Shown here one piece after another: positions 1-7,248 of a stretch of 10,957 nt of DNA. How positions within the stretch are numbered: position 1 is the stretch's first letter; every line of letters begins with the position of its first letter. The notes beneath the pieces are model-generated. The model was not told the origin of the DNA, searched no databases, and saw nothing but the letters and a program-made list of their open reading frames with translations. Position numbers and translations under genes: made by a program. The stretch comes from Acidobacteriota bacterium (GTDB taxonomy: Bacteria; Acidobacteriota; Terriglobia; Terriglobales; Acidobacteriaceae): positions 1 to 10,957 of the forward strand of contig QHVR01000420.1 in the NCBI GenBank assembly GCA_003223595.1, written 5' to 3'.

Positions 1-1
1 G

Positions 2-106
2 AGGCTGGAGAGCGCGGTTGCCGTCGAGAGCTGCATGAATGTGCGACGGGAGATGGTCATTGCAAAAGAAGTGTCAGCGGGAACGCGGCCGGATGTCCCG
101 ACGTGA
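2..106 (+). CDS. C-terminal fragment of an unidentified upstream gene (partial)
   Basis: The reading frame starting at base 2 is open from the window edge to a TGA at 104-106, giving 34 codons that end in the residues ...GTRPDVPT. About three quarters of the codons end in G or C, which fits real coding sequence here, and the stop lies just before the candidate -10 element of the next gene, as expected at a gene boundary. The fragment has no recognisable domain. Another plus frame stays open even longer (to about 200) by chance, so the call is tentative. Confidence 0.4.
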   Translation, partial: RLESAVAVESCMNVRREMVIAKEVSAGTRPDVPT

Positions 107-123
107 ATATACACTTGCTTCGA

Positions 124-129
124 TATAAT
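124..129 (+). promoter_or_regulatory. Candidate -10 element for the TPR gene
   Basis: A perfect TATAAT lies at 124-129, about 48 bases before the GTG start at 177, which would place transcription start near 136. No convincing -35 hexamer is found 16-18 bases upstream, and the extended -10 TG is absent. Support therefore rests on the -10 match and its position between genes. Confidence 0.4.
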
Positions 130-176
130 GGCGATCAAGCCGGGCCTAGTTCATCAGCGAATATCCTCATCCCATC

Positions 177-1934
177 GTGTTGCTTAGATTCTTCAAGTTG
201 ATCCTCATCGTTGTGCTTCTGAGTGCGGCAGGCGATGTGGCCTGCGCGCAGCTGGCGCCGTCCACGTCGAGCGCGCAGGGTGCGTTGCAGCGAGGGCAGG
301 AGGCGCTGCAGAGGGGCGATCTTGCGTCTGCGCAGAAAGCGTTGGAAAAAGCGGTGCGGCTGCAACCCGCTGGTGCTCCGGCACAAGCGATGCTGGGCTG
401 GGTTCTGGCACAACAGGGGCAAGCGGATGCTGCATTGCCTCATTTGCGGGCAGCTCTGAAGACGAATCCGACATATGTCGAGGCGCGACTGACGTTGGCG
501 GGAGTTTTGTCGCAGCTGGGGAAGCTGCAGGAAGCGGACCAGGAAGCGCGGCGCGCCGTCAAGGAGGCGCCATCGAATGCCGAGGCACATCGCACGCTGG
601 CAAGAATTCTCAGCCAGCATCCCGGCGATGAGGCTTTGGCGGAGATGCGGCAGGCTGTGGCGCTGGCTCCGCAACGGGCGGAGTTGTCCGATGAGTTGGG
701 GACTCTGCTGGCACAGCGGAGTCAATCAGCCGAGGCTGCGGGAGCATTCAAAGAAGCCATCCGGTTGCAGCCGGGGCTGGCGTCGGCTCATTTCCATCTG
801 GGCGTGATTCGTTTGCAACAGCGACACCTGGAGGAAGCGGACGACGAACTCGGCCAAGCGGTGAAACTGAATCCGCAGGATGCGGCGGCGCACTACTACC
901 TCGCCAGAACTCTGAGCGGGCAGGGAAGATCCGCTGAGGCGGTGGAGGAATTGAAAAAGTGCGCGGCGCTGAAGCCCAACTGGTTTGAAGTGCAGGTGGA
1001 GTTGGGGATTGCCAGCCAGCGCGCGGGGGACGTCGAGGCAGCCGTGGGGGCGTTTGAGCAGGCGGCGAAGCTGAATCCGCAGGATGCGGAGGTATACAAC
1101 GATCTTGGGCTGGCGCTGGTGCAGAAGGGAGATGCGGAAGGGGCAATTCCGCAATTTCAGAAGGCGGTGCAATTGCGTCCCGAGGATGGTTCACTGAGAG
1201 GAAATCTGGCGATTGCTTACATCCAGCTGGCAAATTTTGACGCGGCCGTGAGCGAACTCCAGGGGGCACTGAAACTCGCTCCGGAGAACGCTTCTCTGCA
1301 TTACAACCTGGGATTGGCATGGAAGCTGAAAGATCAACTGGATAGGGCGGTGCCGGAATTTCAGGAAGCCATCCGTTTGCAGCCCGACCTGGCGGATGCG
1401 CATTACACGCTGGGAATTTTGTATTGGCAACGCGGGGAGTTCGACCAGGCAGTCGCTGAAATGCAATCTGCGCTGAAGTCGAAGCCGAACTATGCGGAGG
1501 CGCACTACACGCTGGGCACGGTTTTTAAGCAGCAGGGGAAATTGCAGGAGTCTGCAGCGGAGTTGCGGGAAGCGATTCGGCTGGAGCCCGATTTTGCCGG
1601 GGCGCATACCACGCTGTCGGGAGTGTTGCGTCAGTTGGGAGACGCGCAGGGAGCCGCGGAAGAAGCGAAGGTGGGCGCGAGCATCGTGGCATCGACGAAT
1701 AACTTGCAAGCGGCGAAGGTGGCGACCAATTCGGGGAAGAGGTTGCTCGGGGCGGGAGATCTGGACGGGGCGATTTCACAATTCCGGTCGGCGATCCATT
1801 CGGAGCCGAACTATGCGGCGGCACATTATCAGCTGGGATTGGCCTTGCAGCAGAGTGGGAAGAAAGACGAATCGGACAAAGAGTTTCAACGGGCAGCGGA
1901 GTTAGACCCGAATTTGAGCGTGCCAAGGAAATAA
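177..1934 (+). CDS. Secreted tetratricopeptide-repeat protein (about 16 TPRs)
   Basis: This 585-residue protein begins with a Sec-type signal peptide: Arg and Lys near the start, a hydrophobic core at about 8-18, and a likely signal peptidase I site after Ala24 (A-C-A|Q). The rest is almost entirely TPRs. About 16 units of 34 residues can be counted, each with the usual small/large pattern (L-G near position 8, A near 20, and a P closing the second helix, as in KLNP, RLQP, KLAP). A less regular stretch at roughly 500-530 separates the last two repeats from the rest. TPR arrays form superhelical protein-binding scaffolds. No catalytic domain is present, so it is probably a periplasmic or surface scaffold; its partner is unknown. 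GTG at 177 is chosen because it is followed by the whole signal peptide and an in-frame stop (147-149) excludes longer forms; TTG at 180 is the alternative. No clear Shine-Dalgarno sequence precedes it. Confidence 0.93.
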   Translation: MLLRFFKLILIVVLLSAAGDVACAQLAPSTSSAQGALQRGQEALQRGDLASAQKALEKAVRLQPAGAPAQAMLGWVLAQQGQADAALPHLRAALKTNPTYVEARLTLAGVLSQLGKLQEADQEARRAVKEAPSNAEAHRTLARILSQHPGDEALAEMRQAVALAPQRAELSDELGTLLAQRSQSAEAAGAFKEAIRLQPGLASAHFHLGVIRLQQRHLEEADDELGQAVKLNPQDAAAHYYLARTLSGQGRSAEAVEELKKCAALKPNWFEVQVELGIASQRAGDVEAAVGAFEQAAKLNPQDAEVYNDLGLALVQKGDAEGAIPQFQKAVQLRPEDGSLRGNLAIAYIQLANFDAAVSELQGALKLAPENASLHYNLGLAWKLKDQLDRAVPEFQEAIRLQPDLADAHYTLGILYWQRGEFDQAVAEMQSALKSKPNYAEAHYTLGTVFKQQGKLQESAAELREAIRLEPDFAGAHTTLSGVLRQLGDAQGAAEEAKVGASIVASTNNLQAAKVATNSGKRLLGAGDLDGAISQFRSAIHSEPNYAAAHYQLGLALQQSGKKDESDKEFQRAAELDPNLSVPRK

Positions 1935-1939
1935 AATCT

Positions 1940-2015
1940 AATCACGAGCTTCCTGGGTGAGGCCGCCGAGCTTCCCTCTGGCTTGGACAGCCCGAGGGGC
2001 TGTCCCTACGTGATT
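1940..2015. repeat. Palindromic intergenic element (hairpin inside an outer inverted repeat)
   Basis: In the 105 bases between the convergent TPR and regulator genes, a perfect 9-bp stem GGACAGCCC (1985-1993) / GGGCTGTCC (1997-2005) closes a 3-base loop. A 7-bp inverted repeat AATCACG (1940-1946) / CGTGATT (2009-2015) encloses it, and CGAGCTTCC occurs twice as a direct repeat (1945-1953, 1967-1975). A T5 run follows the stem after eight bases. It could act as a terminator for the plus-strand TPR gene, but the T-run is displaced and the structure looks more like an interspersed repeat (REP or MITE-like). A related motif occurs at 8240-8266. Confidence 0.55.
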
Positions 2016-2039
2016 TTTCCATCCTAGGTGGTTCCTGCG

Positions 2040-3305
2040 TCAGTTGTTGCGCGTGCGCAGCGCAATCAGATCCGTGGTGACCGGGACGCCATGCGCGATT
2101 CTTACGTGCAGGACTGCTTCGAAGGACTTCAGGTCGGCCGGTCGCGAAACATTCAGGCGCTGGAGCAGGCTTTTGAGGTCGTCTTCACGGCACACGTATT
2201 CCACCGCCGCTTGCGTGCCGAATGTAGTTGCGCCCGCCAGAATCATGATAGAGCGTGACGGATCCAAGCCGGGAAGCAGGCTTACGATCGCGTAGTCCTC
2301 GGTGGTTGGCTGATTCGCAGGAGTTCCCACGAAGAACTTCTGTTCTCCCGGTTGCGGATGAACGTTGATGACCGCGAGATCTCCCTTGCGCGGGCCGGCG
2401 TCGAGGCGCTGGAAGATGAAATCCTGGGTACCAGGGATATCTAGGAGGGTGAGATTCTCGGTCGGCGATCCGACGAAGATCAGATCATTGTTTTTTGCAT
2501 CATCAAGGGAAAAAAGCGCGCCGCGCTTGACTCGCAGAGGACGGTTGAGCAACTCGAAGGTATGGTCGAGTTGGTGGATGGCGAGGACTTCTCCCACGCC
2601 GGTGTAGTGATCGAGGATAAAGCTGCGCTGGTCGGAGTCGGAGTGGAAGTAACGCATGCCGGTCTCGGGCCGCCCCACGAAGCTACCATTGCTGAAGATC
2701 ACCCACGGTTGCTGCGGGCTGGTGACGAAGCGATTCCAGAAGAGCTGAAGTTCGGGAGGAGCAGCTGGTGCAGTAGCGGATTGTACCCGTGTGCGCTGTG
2801 CTAGCAAGATGGCGCTGGTGATAAACGAAGATGCCAGCAGCACGGAGAGGACGATCACGGCAATGGGCCAGCCTCGGTTCGCGGAAAGAACTGGGATCTT
2901 TCTTTCCGCCTGCTCGACCGGAGTCGCTGCCATTACGGGGCCGCTGGACTTCACCGGCCGCGGGGCGAAGGTCAGAGCATACGATCCCTTTGGAATCTCA
3001 ACCAGAATGGGATCGTCGATGCCTTCCTGTCCATAGTATTCGGCCAGTTTGACCCGCAGGCGTCCGGCCTGCACGCGAACAGTGGAGTCACTCTGGGGGT
3101 CGAATCCGGCAGGGCGCCCCAATACTTCGGTCGCGATCTGGTATTCCTTCAGCGCGATGCCGGGGTGATCGAGCGAGTGTTCGGCCAAGTACCGGAGCAG
3201 CTTGCAGAGCGACTCCGAGCTGTGAAGGCTATGGCTTTTTGTAAGCTTCTCTATTTGCTGGAAGCACTGGGCCCGACCAACCGTGAAAGTGTGTGTTACA
3301 GCCAT
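2040..3305 (-). CDS. ToxR-like membrane-bound winged-helix regulator
   Basis: This 421-residue protein has three parts. Residues about 22-113 match an OmpR/PhoB-type winged helix: a helix around ESLCKLLRYLAEH, a recognition-helix region VRVQAGRLRVKLAEYY that parallels the family's vDvhIsrLRkKL motif, and a wing with IPKGSYALTF in place of the TvrGxGY strand. Residues about 147-169 form one hydrophobic membrane helix. Residues 170-421 are predicted to lie outside the cytoplasm; I recognise no named domain there. There is no receiver domain, so it is a one-component, ToxR-like regulator that could bind DNA from the membrane. The usual two-component phospho-site is absent. It is transcribed divergently from the Oar-type receptor, which makes that gene, and its own promoter, the likely targets (inference). 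ATG at 3303-3305 begins the conserved region; no strong Shine-Dalgarno sequence precedes it. The cognate signal is unknown. Confidence 0.87.
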   Translation of the reverse strand: MAVTHTFTVGRAQCFQQIEKLTKSHSLHSSESLCKLLRYLAEHSLDHPGIALKEYQIATEVLGRPAGFDPQSDSTVRVQAGRLRVKLAEYYGQEGIDDPILVEIPKGSYALTFAPRPVKSSGPVMAATPVEQAERKIPVLSANRGWPIAVIVLSVLLASSFITSAILLAQRTRVQSATAPAAPPELQLFWNRFVTSPQQPWVIFSNGSFVGRPETGMRYFHSDSDQRSFILDHYTGVGEVLAIHQLDHTFELLNRPLRVKRGALFSLDDAKNNDLIFVGSPTENLTLLDIPGTQDFIFQRLDAGPRKGDLAVINVHPQPGEQKFFVGTPANQPTTEDYAIVSLLPGLDPSRSIMILAGATTFGTQAAVEYVCREDDLKSLLQRLNVSRPADLKSFEAVLHVRIAHGVPVTTDLIALRTRNN

Positions 3306-3345
3306 ATGACGCTGACGTAACAGAACGCTCTAACGCACGGAAAAG

Positions 3346-3374
3346 CTTAGAGTTCGTTCCAGTAACGGTATCAA
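3346..3374 (-). promoter_or_regulatory. Candidate sigma-70-type promoter for the membrane regulator
   Basis: Read on the minus strand, TTGATA (3374-3369; 5 of 6 to TTGACA) is separated by exactly 17 bases from TCTAAG (3351-3346; 4 of 6 to TATAAT). Transcription would begin near 3339, leaving a leader of about 34 bases before the ATG. Other, weaker pairs exist in the same 182-base divergent region. I found no confident plus-strand promoter there for the receptor, although it must lie in this region or upstream of it. Confidence 0.4.
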
Positions 3375-3475
3375 ACCTAGTGAAACTTAATCCAGTTAAT
3401 TGTTTTGTATTACGACTGCACACCGTCCAGTCAAGTACACCTGCATTTCTGGGGCAATCGACGTTGGAAAAGTCT

Positions 3476-3481
3476 AGGAGG
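3476..3481 (+). promoter_or_regulatory. Shine-Dalgarno sequence fixing the receptor start
   Basis: A perfect AGGAGG occupies 3476-3481. Two in-frame ATGs follow: one at 3482 directly abuts it (too close), while the one at 3488 has ideal six-base spacing and begins MRRTLW, the n-region of the signal peptide. The open frame extends further upstream to 3293, but that part would place about 65 hydrophilic residues before the signal peptide and is rejected. Confidence 0.88.
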
Positions 3482-3487
3482 ATGTCC

Positions 3488-6400
3488 ATGAGAAGGACTC
3501 TGTGGGTCGCAGTAGCGACTTTGAGCCTGTTGTCTGGTCTGTGGGTGCCGGTCGCAGTTGGGCAGGCGGTGTACGGAAGCATTTTGGGCACCGTGTCGGA
3601 TCCGTCCGGGGCGGCGGTGAACGGAGCGAAGGTAACCGTCACCAGCCAAACGAAGAATGTGTCCGTCACGGATACGACCAACGAGAGCGGCAACTACTCG
3701 GTAACGCACCTGATCCCTGACGTTTATTCGGTGCGGATTGAGGGATCGGGATTTAAGACCATACAGTACAAGGACATTCAGGTTTCCGCCGATACCGGGT
3801 CGCGCGTTGATGGACAATTCCAGGTCGGCTCGGCCAGCGAGCAGGTGGAAGTTACGGCCGAAGCTCCGCAGTTGAAGACGGATCGAGCAGATGTCTCGAT
3901 TGAATTCAATTCAAAGTACGTTGAAGATCTACCGGTAATGAATAGGAACTTCACCACTTTCGAGCTGCTCTCTCCCGGCACTCAGAAATTAGTTGGATGG
4001 AGCCACGCCGCGACAGAGAATCCGCAAGGCGGTCAGCAAATATTTGTGAACGGCCAGCATTTCAGCGGTACGGCCTTCGAATTGGACGGGACAGACAATC
4101 AGGATCCGATCCTGGGAATTATCGTGGTGAATCCGAACCTTGAAGCGATCACTGAGACCAAGATCGCACTGCAGAATTATGACGCCGAGTTCGGCAAAGC
4201 AGTGGCCGGGGTGGTCACGGTGCAGACCAAGTCGGGCAGCAACGATCTGCACGGAAGTGCATTCTGGTTCCGGCGCACCGACGCCTTAGCGGCGCGCGAC
4301 CCATTTACCCAGTTTCAGAAAGACGCGAGTACGGGCCGGTTCATTCCTTCGTCTCGATGGCAACAGTTCGGTGGAACCATTGGCGGGCCGATCATCAAGA
4401 ACAAGCTGTTCTTCTTTGGTGACTATCAGGCCACGCGCCAAACGTCCGGCATCACGAACCAATACACGATTCCAACGGCAACAGCGCTGACGTCGTGCAA
4501 TCCGGCGACCAATACTACGGGCTTTTGCGATCTTTCTGATTACGCCAGCAAGATCGGCAACGGCACGCCGGGGGACCCCACCAACTACTTGTATGACCCG
4601 ACCAGCAGCCCAAATCTTGATGGGACGGGCAGGACAGCGTACTGTGGGGCAACTGAGTTCACGGTTTCCAGCACTCCTGCCTCCAATTTAGCAAACTGCA
4701 GCACCCCGTTCCTGATTCCAATCGGAGCTATCTCAGCGCAAGCTGGAAACATCCTTGCCCTTCTTCCGAAGCCGACCAACTCGAACCTGCTGAATAACTT
4801 TATCGCGGGCGGTGCTGGGCCCTTCAAACAGAACAGCTTCGATACTCGCATCGAGAGCATGACTGCGTTTGGCCGTTTCAGCCTCGACTACTTCAATCTT
4901 TCCGGCAAGGGAGGGTTGGGGGTAATGGGAGGAGCGGGATTCGGTCCTGGCGGTCTGGCTGGCAGTTCGACCGTACACAACATCAGTATGGCCGCCGGCG
5001 TGACTAAGACGGTGAGTTCATCACTGCTGACCGACATTCGATTCGGGTATTTCAAATACAATCCCGAAGCTCGTAAGCCTGACGCAGGGACGCCGATGGA
5101 CGCGTTGGGGATTCCCGGGATGAATCGTCCAGAACAGGCCGCCGCGACCGCCGGCCTCGCTTCTTTCTTCTTCGACGATACGAGTAAACCAGGTGGCGTC
5201 CTCACCGCATTTGGTGACGGTCTCAACGTGGCGCGCTGCAATTGCCCGCTCACGGAGAATGAGCATCAATACCAATTCGTAAATAACTGGACAAAGATGA
5301 AGGGCAATCACCAGTTCAAATTTGGCGGAGATCTCCGGTTCGCACACAACTTGCGCGTTCCGAGCGACGCCAACCGCACCGGCGAACTTAACTTTAATCA
5401 TGCGGCTACTTCGAACGGCGGGGCTGGGGGATTGGATTTCGCCACCTTCTTGCTGGGAGACGTAACTCACCTGAATAGGTACGTGAGCACAAGCCTGACC
5501 GCAGCCGAGAGCCAGAAGCGGTTCGCCCTCTATGCTCAGGACACTTGGCGTCTAACTCCGAAGTTGACCTTCAATTACGGCTTGCGTTGGGAGGACTACA
5601 CTCCCGAATCTGTGAATGGCAAAGACCAGGGGGGCTTTGCCAACATCGTTGGAAACGGCACCAGCGGTGGTGGTGTGATCCGAGTTGCCGGAGAAGGGCC
5701 ATTCAACACTTCCGGTAACGTTCAGAATAAGCTTACGGCGTTCGCTCCTCGTCTGGGTCTTGCTTACCAGGTCACTCCAAGAACCGTTGTTCGCATGGGG
5801 TATGGCAGGAGCTTTGATATAGGCGTATTCGGATCGAACTTTGGACATACGGTTACGCAGAACTTGCCCGTACTGGTCAATCAGTCGATCAGCGTCAGCA
5901 ACCTTCCCGGCAAGTCAGGCGCCTCCGATAACCTACTTCCGGTATTTACACTGAATCAAGGTCCCCCGGGGTATGTGTTCCCGACACAATTTGTCAATGG
6001 CCAGCTTCCGCTAGAAGGTCCGGCTAACAATACCGATCCCAAGATCCGGCCCACATTCCAGAGGCTGCCCACCATCGATGCATGGAACCTTACGGTTCAG
6101 AGGCAGTTGAACAATACGACCAGCTTGGAGGTTGCATACATCGGAAACAAAGGCACACACGTCTTTGCTGGCGATGGGCCAGGCTACAACGTGAACCCGG
6201 TAGCTCTTGGCTCCGGAGTCGACAACAATGGATCATTCGTCCCAGATGTCGCCCCGGCACTTCGGCGACCCTTCAACAATCGATTCGCTACACCCTGTAC
6301 TGACGTTACCTGTTCGGCTCCCGTAGTGGTTTGCTGCAGCAACGACTTGGGCAACTACCTGGGCAACGATGCCAGCAGCAGCTATAACGCATTGCAGGTG

Positions 6401-7153
6401 AAGGTGGATAAACGCTTCAACCGCGGACTGCAGTTCCTGACTCACTACACGTACGCGCGTGCGAGGAAGTATGACTCCACGTACTACGCCATCAGCCACC
6501 CAATCGCATATGGCCCGGACGATCAGACACGCGACCATGTGTGGGTTACCAACCTGGTGTACGAGTTGCCATTTGGCCGGGGAAAGACTTTTGCAGGCAA
6601 TGCCAGTCGAATCGAGGATGCGTTGCTTGGGGGTTGGCAGATCACGAACACCACGAATTGGAGCAGCGGGTTGCCGTGGACGCCGAGTTTTGGAGAGTGC
6701 GGCGGTGAACAAGACACGGGTGTGTGCCGTCCGAACCGGGGTTCTGGATCCTTCCACATGGGTGCAGGAAAATTCGACCCCATCAAGCACATCCAGCCGT
6801 ACTTCACTCCGGTGGCGAACATTGTGACCAATCCAGGCGCGTTTACGGATCCGGGGGTAGGGCATATCGGCAACTACGGCGTCTTTAGCCTTCGCGGGCC
6901 GCGCGCCTTCACCTCAGATGCGGCCGTCTCGAAGAACTTTTCCATTACCGAGCGCGTGAAGGCGCAATTCCGTATGGATGTATTCAATCTGTTTAACCAT
7001 CCGGTATTGGGTTTCAACGGTAATCAGTCTGGAAGCGGTCAGTGCATCGACTGTTCCGGAAATGGGAACATCACCGACATCGAGGCCGATGCTTCCCCGG
7101 GTTCCACTACCGGTATGCGTCAGCTCGAGTTCGCGTTGAAAATATCGTTCTAG
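3488..7153 (+). CDS. Oar-type TonB-dependent outer-membrane receptor
   Basis: This 1221-residue protein is a large outer-membrane beta-barrel receptor of the Oar-like family, expected to import a substrate into the periplasm using TonB energy. A signal peptide (about 1-25, A-V-G|Q) is followed by a carboxypeptidase-regulatory-like beta-sandwich (about 28-125: GTVSDPSGAAVNGAKVTVT, ESGNYSV, YSVRIEGSGF), which is typical of Bacteroidota and acidobacterial receptors. The plug domain follows (about 126-250: EDLPVMNRNF, VFVNGQ-like loop, YDAEFGKAVAGVVTVQTKSG), then a barrel running to a C-terminal Phe (LEFALKISF), the usual signal for BAM assembly. All 14 cysteines of the mature protein come in close pairs (337/347, 386/404, 584/586, 937/942, 949/950, 1071/1080, 1186/1189), suggesting disulfide-braced loops. 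No SusD-like partner is next to it, so it is not a classical SusC/D pair. The substrate is unknown; the neighbours suggest an oligosaccharide. It ends in its own terminator. Confidence 0.93.
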   Translation: MRRTLWVAVATLSLLSGLWVPVAVGQAVYGSILGTVSDPSGAAVNGAKVTVTSQTKNVSVTDTTNESGNYSVTHLIPDVYSVRIEGSGFKTIQYKDIQVSADTGSRVDGQFQVGSASEQVEVTAEAPQLKTDRADVSIEFNSKYVEDLPVMNRNFTTFELLSPGTQKLVGWSHAATENPQGGQQIFVNGQHFSGTAFELDGTDNQDPILGIIVVNPNLEAITETKIALQNYDAEFGKAVAGVVTVQTKSGSNDLHGSAFWFRRTDALAARDPFTQFQKDASTGRFIPSSRWQQFGGTIGGPIIKNKLFFFGDYQATRQTSGITNQYTIPTATALTSCNPATNTTGFCDLSDYASKIGNGTPGDPTNYLYDPTSSPNLDGTGRTAYCGATEFTVSSTPASNLANCSTPFLIPIGAISAQAGNILALLPKPTNSNLLNNFIAGGAGPFKQNSFDTRIESMTAFGRFSLDYFNLSGKGGLGVMGGAGFGPGGLAGSSTVHNISMAAGVTKTVSSSLLTDIRFGYFKYNPEARKPDAGTPMDALGIPGMNRPEQAAATAGLASFFFDDTSKPGGVLTAFGDGLNVARCNCPLTENEHQYQFVNNWTKMKGNHQFKFGGDLRFAHNLRVPSDANRTGELNFNHAATSNGGAGGLDFATFLLGDVTHLNRYVSTSLTAAESQKRFALYAQDTWRLTPKLTFNYGLRWEDYTPESVNGKDQGGFANIVGNGTSGGGVIRVAGEGPFNTSGNVQNKLTAFAPRLGLAYQVTPRTVVRMGYGRSFDIGVFGSNFGHTVTQNLPVLVNQSISVSNLPGKSGASDNLLPVFTLNQGPPGYVFPTQFVNGQLPLEGPANNTDPKIRPTFQRLPTIDAWNLTVQRQLNNTTSLEVAYIGNKGTHVFAGDGPGYNVNPVALGSGVDNNGSFVPDVAPALRRPFNNRFATPCTDVTCSAPVVVCCSNDLGNYLGNDASSSYNALQVKVDKRFNRGLQFLTHYTYARARKYDSTYYAISHPIAYGPDDQTRDHVWVTNLVYELPFGRGKTFAGNASRIEDALLGGWQITNTTNWSSGLPWTPSFGECGGEQDTGVCRPNRGSGSFHMGAGKFDPIKHIQPYFTPVANIVTNPGAFTDPGVGHIGNYGVFSLRGPRAFTSDAAVSKNFSITERVKAQFRMDVFNLFNHPVLGFNGNQSGSGQCIDCSGNGNITDIEADASPGSTTGMRQLEFALKISF

Positions 7154-7172
7154 ATCGTCTGGGGTAATTTAG

Positions 7173-7203
7173 AAGAGGGATTCCTTCGGGAGTCCCTCTT
7201 TTT
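7173..7203 (+). terminator. Rho-independent terminator of the receptor gene
   Basis: A 12-bp stem, AAGAGGGATTCC (7173-7184) with GGAGTCCCTCTT (7189-7200) and a single T-G wobble, closes a TTCG tetraloop (the very stable cUUCGg type). It runs into a T-run at 7199-7203. It starts 20 bases after the receptor stop codon and should separate receptor transcription from the sugar kinase downstream. Confidence 0.95.
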
Positions 7204-7213
7204 ATGAAGGGTG

Positions 7214-7227
7214 CGTAAACGTTTACG
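7214..7227. promoter_or_regulatory. LacI/GalR-family operator (predicted)
   Basis: CGTAAACGTTTACG at 7214-7227 is a perfect 14-bp palindrome centred on CG. It matches the known LacI/GalR operator pattern, in which half-sites of the AAAC/GTTT type meet at a central CpG. It sits 11 bases after the receptor terminator and 21 bases before the kinase ATG, where a bound repressor would block the start of kinase transcription. No LacI-family gene is in the window, so the regulator must be encoded elsewhere. No clear -35/-10 pair could be assigned around it. Confidence 0.7.
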
Positions 7228-7248
7228 GATGCTTGCCGGTGAGCAGCT

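Noticed and set aside
135..725. Long minus-strand open frame opposite the TPR gene, with several similar ones up to 1926.
   Set aside because: These are antisense shadows of a GC-rich repeat gene: rich in Arg, Leu, Gln and Pro, without domains, and without a plausible ribosome-binding site.
177..1934. Repetitive DNA in the TPR gene as a possible CRISPR array or minisatellite.
   Set aside because: The periodicity is 102 bases, keeps the reading frame and follows the TPR helix pattern; there are no constant repeats with unique spacers.
1985..2015. The 9-bp hairpin as a standard Rho-independent terminator for the TPR gene.
   Set aside because: The T-run starts eight bases after the stem rather than directly, so termination is possible but not supported strongly enough to call.
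3293..3487. N-terminal extension of the receptor gene, open in frame from 3293.
   Set aside because: The perfect AGGAGG at 3476-3481 and the signal peptide starting at 3488 show that translation begins at 3488; the extension would bury the signal peptide and overlap the regulator's start.
6233..6865. 210-residue minus-strand frame inside the receptor gene.
   Set aside because: It lies wholly within well-supported receptor coding sequence and shows no domain or start signal.
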